Part shown: piece by piece, positions 52,207 through 61,825 of the stretch
How the letters are laid out: each line of letters begins with the position of its first letter
How positions within the stretch are numbered: the first letter of the stretch is position 1
Origin: Planctomycetota bacterium
Lineage (GTDB): Bacteria; Planctomycetota; Planctomycetia; Pirellulales; Pirellulaceae
Direction: 5' to 3'
NCBI GenBank assembly: GCA_963205385.1
Contig: CAUJKE010000115.1
Coordinates: forward strand, 1-64,000
DNA: 64,000 nt
The notes under the pieces: generated by a model
Told to the model about the DNA's origin: nothing
The model's input: the letters and a program-made list of their open reading frames with translations, nothing else
The model's database searches: none
Made by a program: the position numbers and the translations under genes

Positions 52207-52628
52207 GTCCGGCAGCATGCCGCGCCGGCCGATGTGAATTCGACTGCTGCTACGGTTATCAGATTTGCAACCTTCAGAACAGTTGATAATCTGGAGGTGT
52301 CGGCGGGCCAAATGAACTTGACCGCGAATTGAGCTATGATGCTACTTACATGCAGCAACACGCCGCGAAGGAAATCCTCGTAAGTATCGCCGACGGCGGC
52401 GCTAGCCATCTCGGTAGAGCGGATAAGTTATTACGGCGATTGACATGATCACCAATGCCGCCGCGCGCCAGTGCGGTGGGCGCGGCACATGAGGGAGGGT
52501 TGAATTGAGAGCATGAAGCGCGGCTTATTGGCGATGCGCGTGGCCTGGCCGGAAACTCGGTTGGAGCGTATCGCAAAGCTGCGCCAGCAAGTGCCACCAA
52601 CGGTAACGTCCTCCGGAGTTCGCACAAA

Positions 52629-52988
52629 TTGAAAAGCATCGAAAGGGCAACACCAGAACTGTTGGATGCTATTCGGGCTCACAGTCGCACCATTAAGATC
52701 GTTCAGGAAGGCTCTGAGGAAGCTAGATATTTGGATTTTATCGGGGCAGACGCGAACGTAGGCGGTGCAACGATGAGGCATATTCTGCTGCGTCAGAACC
52801 CGGGCAAAGCTGCGGCTTTGGAAGAGTTCTTGCACGGTACACAACATCGGCTGGGGATCGTCGCGCGGCTGGGAATTAACGGCGCGGAGGCGCACGTGAA
52901 AGATTTCATGATTCGACATCGTCGCTTACTTGGCCTTGGTGATGAAGATGTCGATAGCTTGCGTCGGCTTATGGATGCAGGCTTATGA
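52629..52988 (+). CDS. Putative polymorphic-toxin C-terminal domain (zincin-like metallopeptidase toxin-like), orphan/remnant
   Basis: NPGKAAALEEFLHGTQHRLGIVARLGINGAEAHVKDFMIRHRRLLGLGDEDVDSL; frame continues upstream to TGA at 52506-52508 (EHEARLIGDARGLAGNSVGAYRKAAPASATNGNVLRSSHK). Confidence 0.5.
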   Translation: MKSIERATPELLDAIRAHSRTIKIVQEGSEEARYLDFIGADANVGGATMRHILLRQNPGKAAALEEFLHGTQHRLGIVARLGINGAEAHVKDFMIRHRRLLGLGDEDVDSLRRLMDAGL

Positions 52989-53009
52989 AACAGATTAGGA
53001 GATAGGCAA

Positions 53010-53291
53010 ATGAACGAGCCATTTCGAATGAACGTTCAGGAAGTGTTTCACTTTCCAGATGGGGCCACGGTCTTCGCGGGAGAAGTAATCGATGGACCTG
53101 ACTACATTGTCGGTGGTCTCTACGAAATCTCGGTCGATGGCGAACAACTTGGAAGCATCAGACTCAATGGTGAACGGTCGAGAGGCCGTATTCCCAACGT
53201 TCGCTCTGTTGATACAACTCAGAAACCGTCATTTGACGCCGATTCCCTGCGCGGCCGAGAAGTCGTTTTTGCAATTTTGGAGCGTGTGTAG
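53010..53291 (+). CDS. Candidate immunity protein for the adjacent toxin-like ORF
   Basis: MNEPFRMNVQEVFHFPDGATVFAGEVIDGPDYIVGGLYEISVDGEQLGSIRLNGE...; starts 21 nt after the toxin stop. Confidence 0.5.
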   Translation: MNEPFRMNVQEVFHFPDGATVFAGEVIDGPDYIVGGLYEISVDGEQLGSIRLNGERSRGRIPNVRSVDTTQKPSFDADSLRGREVVFAILERV

Positions 53292-53343
53292 CAATTGACG
53301 GCGGAGTGGCAAAGACGGGCCCATTAGGAGCGCCTATGACTTG

Positions 53344-53430
53344 CCGGGGCTAACGTGTCAAAACGACAAGCAGTTCCTCGGCCTTGCGAGTCGAACAGGA
53401 CAAGCCGAGAGAAAACGACGGCAACATTCA
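53344..53430 (+). repeat. Dispersed repeat family C, copy 2
   Basis: ...AGTTCCTCGGCCTTGCGAGTCGAACAGGACAAGCCGAGAGAAAACGACGGCAACAT...; direct orientation to copy 1. Confidence 0.85.
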
Positions 53431-53520
53431 TTGCATTATCCAGTACGAATAACCTGATTGCATCAACGAGATCGTCACCACCGCGCGGGAACTTTGGCTC
53501 CCTCGCGCCAGCGATTCCCC

Positions 53521-53578
53521 AGGGTCGTTCACGACCCTTCGCCGCGCAGCGGTCTTAGGCCCGTGCTTGAGCACGGGT
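53521..53578 (+). repeat. Dispersed triple-hairpin repeat family B, copy 2
   Basis: AGGGTCGTTCACGACCCTTCGCCGCGCAGCGGTCTTAGGCCCGTGCTTGAGCACGGGT. Confidence 0.75.
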
Positions 53579-53651
53579 TTGCATCTTGTCAGTCAACGCT
53601 TCCGCCTTCGCGGTGATCGTTGGTCATTAGGCCATGGGACTCGTCGCTGCG

Positions 53652-54410
53652 TCAGTTGGCCGGACGATCGGGCCACTTTGCACCAGCATCTATCCAGGCT
53701 CGCACGAGAGTAAGCTGTTCATTCGCCAGGCGATGCACGTCGGCTCTCGCCATGTCCTTTCTCTCGCCTGACAGAATCACGATCAACGGGCTATCCTTGC
53801 TGCTGCCCGGCACGACCCATGGAGTTGTTCCCGCGAAGAAATCTTCCTTGCGATCCACACGAAATCCGCCAACCTGCTTGCTGGGGCCGTGACAGTGTAG
53901 GCACGACTTTTCAAAGATCGGATAAACGTCGCTCCAAAAGGCTACCTGTTGATTGGACGCTGGTGCTGTCTCCGCAGAAGCGATTGGCCCTGTTTGATCC
54001 GCAGCGTACTCGGGAGGGCAGACTCCTGCGATTGATTCTGTAATCGGTTTCACGCTAGTTTGCGCCGCCCAGCCAAAAAGCGCTAAGACGGCTAAGAGTA
54101 CCGATGCGGTCAACAGGCCGCTAATATAGGAGGACTTCGAAGGCGAGGTTGTTCTCCCGAGTCGGCGTTTTACCGTAACAACAATCCACTGCCAGTGCAG
54201 GCAAACATGCACAACAACGAGCACGAGCAGGCCGAGACTGATCCAGAAATGAACGGCGCCCCATTGATGCCGAGTCAGCCCCCACAGACTCAACGCCTTG
54301 TTCGATCCTGGAGGCAATGGAAAGCGAAGGATGTATCCGGTCGCAATCATCGCCACCATTAACACAGCGGCCAGCACGTCAACATGCAGGTTGTCGAGAA
54401 TTCGTTTCAT
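53652..54410 (-). CDS. Membrane protein with DUF4405-like cytochrome b region and planctomycete-type cytochrome c motif
   Basis: TM helices with HFWISLGLLVLVVVHVCLHWQW; SCLHCHGPSKQVGGFRVD. Confidence 0.8.
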   Translation of the reverse strand: MKRILDNLHVDVLAAVLMVAMIATGYILRFPLPPGSNKALSLWGLTRHQWGAVHFWISLGLLVLVVVHVCLHWQWIVVTVKRRLGRTTSPSKSSYISGLLTASVLLAVLALFGWAAQTSVKPITESIAGVCPPEYAADQTGPIASAETAPASNQQVAFWSDVYPIFEKSCLHCHGPSKQVGGFRVDRKEDFFAGTTPWVVPGSSKDSPLIVILSGERKDMARADVHRLANEQLTLVRAWIDAGAKWPDRPAN

Positions 54411-54580
54411 CCGTGAACCTCCCTTCGGCGGAGGCATGCTTTATCAAATACATGTCATTGCTCTTTAATTTGCGAGCGGAAGACAAGAACCCATGTCATT
54501 GTACTCCTGCGGCCGCAGAAATTACAATCTTGCTCACAAACCATCGGCACGCTGGCGCAGGCGGAACCGTCAGAGACGCC

Positions 54581-54640
54581 GTCCCAGGGCTACCGTTTCG
54601 AAACGGCCAGCGGTCCCTCGGCCTCGCGGGTCGCCTGTGC
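54581..54640 (+). repeat. Dispersed repeat family C, copy 3 (diverged)
   Basis: CCCAGGGCTACCGTTTCGAAACGGCCAGCGGTCCCTCGGCCTCGCGGGTCG. Confidence 0.6.
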
Positions 54641-54706
54641 CACTTGGCGGCGGACCAGAGTAAGATAGAAGGCGAACCGCAATCCCATTGTTTTAGGACG
54701 GAGCCC

Positions 54707-56236
54707 ATGACGCGAATTTTTCATAACCGCCCCTGGTGGATCGTCGGCGTACTTCTCATCGCAAACTTAGGTTGCCAGGAGACCACGGCCCCGGCGCAGC
54801 AACCGGGCACGGCGCAGGTGAGCGAGCGCGTCGCACCGCTGTCGCCGCGCGAGACGTGGGACGTCTATTTCATTGGGGATGCCAAGGTCGGCTATTCGCA
54901 TACCAAGGTTGAAGCCCTCGCAAACGGCCAGGTGCAAACGACGAACTTCAGCGAAATGACGATGCAGCGGTTCGGCCAAACGATCACGCAGCAGGTCACG
55001 GTCTCCGCGGTCGAGTCCCAGGACGGGCAGCCGGTTAGCTTCTCCGCCGCGATGAAAGCAGGCCCCGCGGAAATGAAAACGACCGGCAAATGGGCCGCCG
55101 GCAAACTCACGCTCTCCTCCACGACGCTCGGCAAGGCCCAAACCAGCACCATCGACTGGCAGCGAGCCTACGGCGGCGTTTTCGCAGGCGAGCAAACGCT
55201 CGTCGCCCAGCCGATGAAGCCAGGCGAAAAACGCACGCTCCAGGCGCTCATCCCGATCATGAACACCATCGGCGAATTGCAGTTCACCGCGCACGACGTA
55301 GAACAGACAAAACTCCTCGAGGGCGCAGCGGACCTGCTCAAGATCGACTACGTCACGGTGATCTCGGGAACGAAGATCGACACCACGATTTGGGTTGATG
55401 AGCATGGGGAGATTCTCAAGTCGTACCTGCCGCAACTCAAACAGACCACCTATCGCACCACGCAGAAAGTCGCGCTGTCCAAGGAGGGCGCCGGCGCGTT
55501 CGATCTTGGCACCTCCACGATTGTTAAAGTCAAACGCCAGCTTGATCGCCCGCACGCGACGAAGAAGATTGTCTACAAGGCGACGCTCCCCGACGGCGAC
55601 ATCAAAGATCTGTTCGTCTCCGGGCCAACGCAGCAAGTGAAAGTGCTCGACGAGCACACGGCCGAAGTCACCGTCACCGCCATCACGCCGGACGAGCCCA
55701 AGCAGCTAAGCACGCCGGAGGCGCCGCCGACCGACGACGACTTGAAGCCGAACAATCTGATTCAAAGCGACGACAAAACGGTCATCGCGCTCGCCAACTC
55801 GGTCGCTCAAGACGAGCAAGATCCTGGGAAAATCGCGCTCGCCTTGGAAGGACTGGTGCACCGCACCATAACCGCGAAGAATTTCACGCAAGCCTTCGCC
55901 ACGGCGGCGGAAGTCGCGCAATCGAAGGAAGGGGACTGCACCGAACACGCCGTCCTGCTCGCAGCCCTCTTGAAAGCCCGCGGCATTCCCGCCCGCGGCG
56001 CGATGGGGCTGGTCTACTATCCCAGCGGCGGCGGCTACGCGTATCACATGTGGACGGAAGCCTGGATCAAGGACCGCTGGATCCCACTGGACGCCACCCT
56101 CGGTCGCGGCGGCATCGGCGCGGCGCATTTAAAACTCGCTCATTCGAATTTGAAAGGGGCGGATGCGTATAGCGCCTTCCTCCCGGTCTTCCGCGTGCTG
56201 GGGCAGTTGAAGTTGGAAGTGGTGGAGGTGGAGTAG
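54707..56236 (+). CDS. Transglutaminase-like domain lipoprotein
   Basis: Lipobox LIANLGCQ; EGDCTEHAVLLAALLKARGIPARGAMGLVYYPSGGGYAYHMWTEAWI Cys-His-Asp triad. Confidence 0.88.
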   Translation: MTRIFHNRPWWIVGVLLIANLGCQETTAPAQQPGTAQVSERVAPLSPRETWDVYFIGDAKVGYSHTKVEALANGQVQTTNFSEMTMQRFGQTITQQVTVSAVESQDGQPVSFSAAMKAGPAEMKTTGKWAAGKLTLSSTTLGKAQTSTIDWQRAYGGVFAGEQTLVAQPMKPGEKRTLQALIPIMNTIGELQFTAHDVEQTKLLEGAADLLKIDYVTVISGTKIDTTIWVDEHGEILKSYLPQLKQTTYRTTQKVALSKEGAGAFDLGTSTIVKVKRQLDRPHATKKIVYKATLPDGDIKDLFVSGPTQQVKVLDEHTAEVTVTAITPDEPKQLSTPEAPPTDDDLKPNNLIQSDDKTVIALANSVAQDEQDPGKIALALEGLVHRTITAKNFTQAFATAAEVAQSKEGDCTEHAVLLAALLKARGIPARGAMGLVYYPSGGGYAYHMWTEAWIKDRWIPLDATLGRGGIGAAHLKLAHSNLKGADAYSAFLPVFRVLGQLKLEVVEVE

Positions 56237-56347
56237 TTGCAAGATTTTGCCGGGGTGGCGCGGGCGATTCTGTCGCAGGTGGCCAGGAGCTTGCCGGAGT
56301 GCTGCCCAAACGAGTTCGCCTGTGCACTCTGCCGTTGTGATACCCCA

Positions 56348-56824
56348 ATGCCTGGTATAAATCCGTATGAATCCCCGAATTCAGTCGGCCCGCAGCCGTT
56401 AGCAAAGTCGTCCCACTGTGTCTATAGACTTGTCTTTAGACTTGCACGAACTGCCTCACTCGCCGCTATTGGCTATTGTGTATATTTTGCAGGTATCTAT
56501 GTTGCTGCGCATGTTGAACCATCTGTTTCCCTGTCGGAAGTCAGCTGGACGGGGGGCGGCGTTGTCGCCTTTGCTTTTGCATCGTCGGAAATCTTCTACC
56601 TTGAAGCGTGCAGACTTAATACTTCTTTCATTCGACGGTTGATTGTGTCTTGCGCGTTAACCATTTTTAGTCTTGTGGCCGCTGATCCGCTCTGCACGCT
56701 GGTTGGCATAGAACTGCGGCGAAACCGCTCCCCATTGGTTTTGCCCCGGTTTGGAATTGGCCTGCCTGTCTTTGCCATGGCGGCGCTGCTTGCGCGTCGA
56801 TGGTTGAGCAGGGGAAGGGCATGA
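56348..56824 (+). CDS. Hypothetical membrane protein with NPYESP N-terminus
   Basis: MPGINPYESPNSVGPQ...; several hydrophobic helices. Confidence 0.55.
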   Translation: MPGINPYESPNSVGPQPLAKSSHCVYRLVFRLARTASLAAIGYCVYFAGIYVAAHVEPSVSLSEVSWTGGGVVAFAFASSEIFYLEACRLNTSFIRRLIVSCALTIFSLVAADPLCTLVGIELRRNRSPLVLPRFGIGLPVFAMAALLARRWLSRGRA

Positions 56825-56840
56825 GTCGTTTGCGATAGCA

Positions 56841-56890
56841 TGGCCCCAAACGGCCACAGCACTCCCTGGCCTTGCGAGTCGAACATGACA
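56841..56890 (+). repeat. Dispersed repeat family C, copy 4 (partial)
   Basis: GGCCCCAAACGGCCACAGCACTCCCTGGCCTTGCGAGTCGAACATGACA. Confidence 0.65.
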
Positions 56891-56973
56891 TCTTGAGCGA
56901 CCCCAGCGAGCGCCTACCAGTAGGTTTTCCACAAGGAGTGACATGAACTTCGGCCCGACATCGTCGATCCTGC

Positions 56974-57122
56974 AAGCAACGTACTTGCGAAGTGCTGACT
57001 TCGACTCGTGAATCAGGACTGCTGCACTCATGGTGATCGTTTAGAATGAAAGCCGCGTTCACTCGCCCATCCGCACTGGCAAGCCAGCGGCAGCCCGCGG
57101 TAAGCTCGACTGTGCCGCCTTG
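56974..57122 (+). repeat. Dispersed repeat family D, copy 1
   Basis: CTTGCGAAGTGCTGACTTCGACTCGTGAATCAGGACTGC...GAATGAAAGCCGCGTTCACTCGCCCATCCGCACTGGCAAGCCAGCGGCA. Confidence 0.85.
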
Positions 57123-57211
57123 CCGAGGTGTTGTTCTCGGGCTTTCCGGGACGATCGGTGGGACGTGACATAGACCGTTCAACTGGACCAAATCAAAGGC
57201 GGCGAAATACG

Positions 57212-57985
57212 ATGGCAAATCTGACGAACTTGAATGGAAAGAAAGGTCTCGTGGCGGGCATCGCCAACGAGCACAGTATTGCCTACGGTTGTGCGAAAGC
57301 TTTTCATGACGCGGGGGCGGACCTCGCCATCACGTACCTCAACGAGAAGGCCGAACCGTTCGTTCGGCCGCTGGCCGAGGGACTCGATAGCCCGATTATC
57401 GTACCATGCGACCTGCGAGTTGCAGGTCAACTCGAGGCGGTGTACCAGCGTATCTCGGACCAATGGGGCGAATTAGATTTCGTTCTGCATTCGATCGCTT
57501 TTGCCCCGCGTGAAGATCTGATCAGACGAGTCGTCGATTGCTCCGAAGACGGCTTTTTGCTTGCCATGCGGCTGTCCTGCCACTCGTTTATGCGGATGGT
57601 CCAGCTAGCTGAGCCTCTGATGCCTAACGGCGGCTCGCTGCTAACGGTAACGTTCTACGGTTCAGAAAAAGTCGTGGCCGACTACAACTTGATGGGTCCG
57701 GTCAAAGCTGCCTTGGAGTGCGCTGTTCGCTACATGGCGGCGGAACTTGGTCCGCAAGGAATTCGGGTCAATTGCATTTCGCCAGGACCCATCAAGACGC
57801 GGGCCGCGTCCGGCATCAGCCGATTTGACGAGCTGCTTGAGAAGTCGGCTAGTCGCGCCCCGAAACGTCAATTGGCTACGATCGAGGAGGTCGGCGCCAC
57901 GGCCGCGTTTCTGGTGGGAGATGGCGCCCGCTCGATCACCGGAGGCGTCCACTATGTGGACGGAGGCTACAACATCATTGGCTGA
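57212..57985 (+). CDS. fabI: Enoyl-[acyl-carrier-protein] reductase (FabI)
   Basis: MANLTNLNGKKGLVAGIANEHSIAYGCAKAF; MRLSCHSFMRM; YNLMGPVKAALECAVRYMAAELG; GGVHYVDGGYNIIG. Confidence 0.95.
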   Translation: MANLTNLNGKKGLVAGIANEHSIAYGCAKAFHDAGADLAITYLNEKAEPFVRPLAEGLDSPIIVPCDLRVAGQLEAVYQRISDQWGELDFVLHSIAFAPREDLIRRVVDCSEDGFLLAMRLSCHSFMRMVQLAEPLMPNGGSLLTVTFYGSEKVVADYNLMGPVKAALECAVRYMAAELGPQGIRVNCISPGPIKTRAASGISRFDELLEKSASRAPKRQLATIEEVGATAAFLVGDGARSITGGVHYVDGGYNIIG

Positions 57986-58024
57986 TCGTGGTGCAAACCG
58001 TCGCCGCGATTAGGAGTGAGTTCC

Positions 58025-59452
58025 ATGGACTACATCGAAAACCGGACCTTCAACGAAATCTCTATCGGCGACGTGGCGAGCTTGACTCGTGTGCTGACCA
58101 GGGATGACATCTTGCTGTTTGCCGCCGTGTCTGGCGACGTAAACCCCGCCCACGTTGACGAAGAATTCGCGCGCAGTGATATCTTTCAAAAGATCATCGC
58201 ACATGGCATGTGGGGCGCCTCGCTGATTTCGACGGTCCTTGGTACCGTGTTGCCAGGTCCTGGCGCCATCTACGTCGGCCAGACGCTGCAGTTTCGCCGG
58301 CCGGTCGCGGTCGGAGACACAATCACTGTTACCGTCAAAGCACAGGAAAAACACGCGGACAAGCGACGCGTGATATTCGACTGCCAATGCACGAACCAGG
58401 CCGGCGAGGTCGTCATCGCGGGGACGGCCGAAGTGATCGCCCCGGCGGAGAAGGTTAAACGACCGAAGATGATGCTCCCCGAAGTGCAGGTTCATGATCA
58501 GTATGCCCGCTATCGTGAACTAATGCGACTTGTGGAGGGATTGCCGCCTATTCGGACGGCGGTCGTGCATCCGGCCGACGATCTTTCCGTTGTTGCCGCC
58601 CTAGAAGCCGCAAAGCTCGGACTAATCGACCCTGTCTTGGTCGGCCCAGAGGCGAGAATTCGCGCGGTTGCGAAGGCCAACGGTCGCGAAATCGACCGTT
58701 ACACCATCGTTCCCACGCGACACAGTCATGAGGCGGCGGAGCGCGCCGTGGCCATGGCCCGTGCAGCCGAAGTCGATGCGCTAATGAAGGGCAGCCTGGC
58801 GACTGAGGAGCTAATGGCGGCGGTCCGCGCGGCAGACACGGGTCTCCGCACGGAGCGGCAGTTGAGCCATGCCTTCGCGCTCGACGTGCCCCACTTTCCT
58901 CGCCCGCTTTTTTTGACGGATGCGGTCGTCAACGTGAACCCGACGTTGCTCGATAAGCGCGACATCATTCAGAACAGCGTTGAGTTATTGCACGCGCTGG
59001 GACAGGATCTTCCGAAGGTTGCTATCCTGGCCGCGTACGAACGAGTCGAACCGCACGTACGCTCCACGATAGAAGCGGCGGCGCTCTGCAAAATGGCCGA
59101 TCGCGGCCAAATTACCGGCGCCGTTCTCGACGGACCACTGGCGTTCGACACCGCCACGTCCGCGGTTGCCGCCCAGGAGAATGCGGTTGAATCGCCCGTC
59201 GCCGGCGCGGCGGACATCGTGCTAGTGCCAGCTCTAGTGGTCGGTCAGATGCTCGTACAACAGTTGGAAACGTTGGCTGGCGTGCGGGCCGCGGGTCTTG
59301 TTCTGGGTGCGCGCGTTCCCATCGTGCTTTCGGGACCAGGCGACACGGAGGGTACGTTGACCGCGTCGTGCGCCCTCGCGGTACTTTTGGCACACGCACA
59401 AAAGCGGCGTGCAACCATCGAGAAGCCGGTGCGCGCGGTACCGTCCCCCTAG
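58025..59452 (+). CDS. Bifunctional MaoC-like enoyl-CoA hydratase / phosphate acetyl(butyryl)transferase
   Basis: N-terminal MaoC domain (GDVNPAHVDEEFARS...IAHGMWGASLISTVLGTVLPGPGAIYVGQ) fused to PTA/PTB domain (ADVDALMKGSLATEELM-like, SHAFALDVPHFPRPLFLTDAVVNVNP). Confidence 0.93.
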   Translation: MDYIENRTFNEISIGDVASLTRVLTRDDILLFAAVSGDVNPAHVDEEFARSDIFQKIIAHGMWGASLISTVLGTVLPGPGAIYVGQTLQFRRPVAVGDTITVTVKAQEKHADKRRVIFDCQCTNQAGEVVIAGTAEVIAPAEKVKRPKMMLPEVQVHDQYARYRELMRLVEGLPPIRTAVVHPADDLSVVAALEAAKLGLIDPVLVGPEARIRAVAKANGREIDRYTIVPTRHSHEAAERAVAMARAAEVDALMKGSLATEELMAAVRAADTGLRTERQLSHAFALDVPHFPRPLFLTDAVVNVNPTLLDKRDIIQNSVELLHALGQDLPKVAILAAYERVEPHVRSTIEAAALCKMADRGQITGAVLDGPLAFDTATSAVAAQENAVESPVAGAADIVLVPALVVGQMLVQQLETLAGVRAAGLVLGARVPIVLSGPGDTEGTLTASCALAVLLAHAQKRRATIEKPVRAVPSP

Positions 59453-59510
59453 CACCACATGAAATCGCGAGTGAAGCGTGAAATCACATGGGTATTCGTC
59501 AAGGTGAAAC

Positions 59511-59607
59511 AGTCAGTGAACGTCTAGAATAAAAGCCACGTTCGCTCGTCCACCCGCACTGGCTAGTCAGTGGCCCCTGTCGGTAAGCGTGACTATGCGA
59601 CTCCGCC
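59511..59607 (+). repeat. Dispersed repeat family D, copy 2
   Basis: GTCAGTGAACGTCTAGAATAAAAGCCACGTTCGCTCGTCCACCCGCACTGGCTAGTCAGTGGC. Confidence 0.75.
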
Positions 59608-59646
59608 GCTCCACGAGTTGATTCGATTCGCGAATGGGAGAAACTG

Positions 59647-60714
59647 ATGCACGCGAACCTCATGTTTCCACTTTTCCTCGTGTTATTGTTTACCGTTAAC
59701 TCCTTGGCGGGTGAACAGGTTAAAGAAAGCGAATCGCTCGAAAACAGGCCACTGATTCTTGAGATGCACGCATGGCGGATTAAAGACGGCAAGCTACATC
59801 GCATGGATGCGGAGGTGCAATTGCCGCGCGAAACGGTCGGCTTGGCGTTGGATCGCCGTCGGGCAGGTGGGCGCAATGGATTGATTCAATTCAGCACGCG
59901 ACAAGGGGACGTCTTGTGGCGCAATTCGGTTCATGTGCGTGAGATTCAACGAGACCGGGTGGACATCAAATTTGAGACGTGCATTTCCGAAGGAGATTTT
60001 CGGCTTCAAGGAAGATTCGAGGCCACACCGTCTCCAACCGATAAGGCCGTGGAAAATGTCAACAAGAAACAACGTTACGGTTATCAGGCCGTGCCGTTGG
60101 ATAAGTGTGTGACAAGGACGGCGGGCGGTGGTTGGCGTCTGGGCGCAGACCTGGAGTGGGTGCGAGATGACGGATGGTTCGACGCGCGCATGGAGATGAA
60201 AGATGCTCCGCTCGCATTACTCATTTGGGTGCGCACCGAACAGGATCCCCTGCCGGACATCATCAGAGCTTTAGAACGCAAGAATTCATCCTTCTTTCCC
60301 GCTGCGATAGCGGCAGGTTGGCGCAGCGCGGACGCGGATCCTGCGGTTCCATTTCTCATCGATGCGTTAAACGACGATGGCACTACAGAACGTCGCTTGG
60401 AGAATGCCAGAGAGGACAAGACGGGTTGGCGGCCCCGCGCGGCGGCGGCGGAAGCGTTGGGACGGATTGGGCCCGTGGCCAAGGAGGCGGTGCCGCGGTT
60501 GACCGAGCTATTGAAAGACGAATTCGAAGGCGTGCGCTATCAAGCCGCCATCGCGCTCGGCGAGATTCGGCATCCCGACCCAGAGGCGATCGCGGCGCTG
60601 GAAGCGTTGGCCAAATCAACCAACGACGTTCGCCTGCGCGAGTTCGCAGAGGACTCGCTCTGCCAACTGCAACGCGCCGCGCGCAAGGAAGCCAAAAAGT
60701 CTGCAGCGCCATAG
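59647..60714 (+). CDS. Secreted HEAT-repeat protein (paralogue 1)
   Basis: Signal peptide; C-terminal AAAEALGRIGPVAKEAVPRLTELLKDEFEGVRYQAAIALGEI HEAT repeats. Confidence 0.8.
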   Translation: MHANLMFPLFLVLLFTVNSLAGEQVKESESLENRPLILEMHAWRIKDGKLHRMDAEVQLPRETVGLALDRRRAGGRNGLIQFSTRQGDVLWRNSVHVREIQRDRVDIKFETCISEGDFRLQGRFEATPSPTDKAVENVNKKQRYGYQAVPLDKCVTRTAGGGWRLGADLEWVRDDGWFDARMEMKDAPLALLIWVRTEQDPLPDIIRALERKNSSFFPAAIAAGWRSADADPAVPFLIDALNDDGTTERRLENAREDKTGWRPRAAAAEALGRIGPVAKEAVPRLTELLKDEFEGVRYQAAIALGEIRHPDPEAIAALEALAKSTNDVRLREFAEDSLCQLQRAARKEAKKSAAP

Positions 60715-60794
60715 GTAGGCGGGGTATAGTTCATCGACGGAAACTTCAAGCTCGTCATCGAGCGCTAACTAAACTGAGTCGCAAGGAGATTACC

Positions 60795-61799
60795 ATGAAG
60801 TCCATCGTTATCCTTCCGCTGGTTTTGGGATTGGTATTTGGCGCTAGGGCGCAGGGCGATGAAACAGTGCCTGCGAAAGAGACACCGGAGTACAGGCCGA
60901 TCTTTGTCGAAATACACGCGTGGCGGATTAAGGATGGGAAGTTATATCGGATGGATACGGACCTCGAATTGCCCCGTGAAATTGTTGAACTCGCTGCGGC
61001 GAAGAAGCTACCAGAGACGCGTGGACGTTTTCGTTTCAGCACTCGGCAGGATGGTGTCTTGTGGCACAACTCCGTACAAGTGAGAAGTATTGATCATGAC
61101 CGCGCGGATATCAGAACCGAAACGAGCATTTCGGAAGGTGACTTTCGCGTCCAAGGGGCGCACGAATCCGTGATCAGCTCAGAACTCGACAGAGTCGCGG
61201 CCAACCATTCGACTAGCTGGCCATTGGTTGGAGGATTCCAGTGGTTTCGCTATTTTAGCGGGTTTGACAGACGAATGCAAATGGAGGAAGACTTGCTCAG
61301 AGTTTACACATGGGTTCGGCTGGAACAGGATCCGATGCCAGAACTCATCAAAATATTCGAGCGCAAAGATTCCTTGTTTTTTTCGGCCGCGCTGTGCGCA
61401 GGGTGGCGCAGCGCGGATGCCGAGGCGGCAGTTCCTTTTCTCGTCGACGCATTGAGTGCTGATGGTTCGACGCGGCGCCGAGTGCGCGATCGGCCAGGCG
61501 ACAACACCGGTTGGCGCGCCCGCGCGGCGGCGGCGGAAGCGTTGGGACGGATTGGGCCCGTGGCCAAGGAGGCGGTGCCGCGGTTGACCGAGCTGTTGAA
61601 TGATGAATTCGAAGGCGTGCGCTATCAAGCCGCCATCGCGCTCGGCGAGATTCGGCATCCCGATCCAGAGGCGATCGCGGCGCTGGAAGCGTTGGCCAAA
61701 TCAACCAACGACGTTCGCCTGCGCGAGTTCGCAGAGGACTCGCTCTGCCACCTGCAACGCGCCGCGCGGAAGGAAGCCAAAAAGTCTCCGGCGCCATAG
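60795..61799 (+). CDS. Secreted HEAT-repeat protein (paralogue 2)
   Basis: Start MKSIVILPLVLGLVFGARA after AAGGAG; C-terminus almost identical to paralogue 1. Confidence 0.82.
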   Translation: MKSIVILPLVLGLVFGARAQGDETVPAKETPEYRPIFVEIHAWRIKDGKLYRMDTDLELPREIVELAAAKKLPETRGRFRFSTRQDGVLWHNSVQVRSIDHDRADIRTETSISEGDFRVQGAHESVISSELDRVAANHSTSWPLVGGFQWFRYFSGFDRRMQMEEDLLRVYTWVRLEQDPMPELIKIFERKDSLFFSAALCAGWRSADAEAAVPFLVDALSADGSTRRRVRDRPGDNTGWRARAAAAEALGRIGPVAKEAVPRLTELLNDEFEGVRYQAAIALGEIRHPDPEAIAALEALAKSTNDVRLREFAEDSLCHLQRAARKEAKKSPAP

Positions 61800-61825
61800 G
61801 TAAGCGGCGATATCGTCGATCTCCA

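Noticed and set aside
60174-60794. 5' part of ORF 60174..61799
   Set aside because: Overlaps the first HEAT gene in another frame; a signal peptide and ribosome site support the start at 60795.
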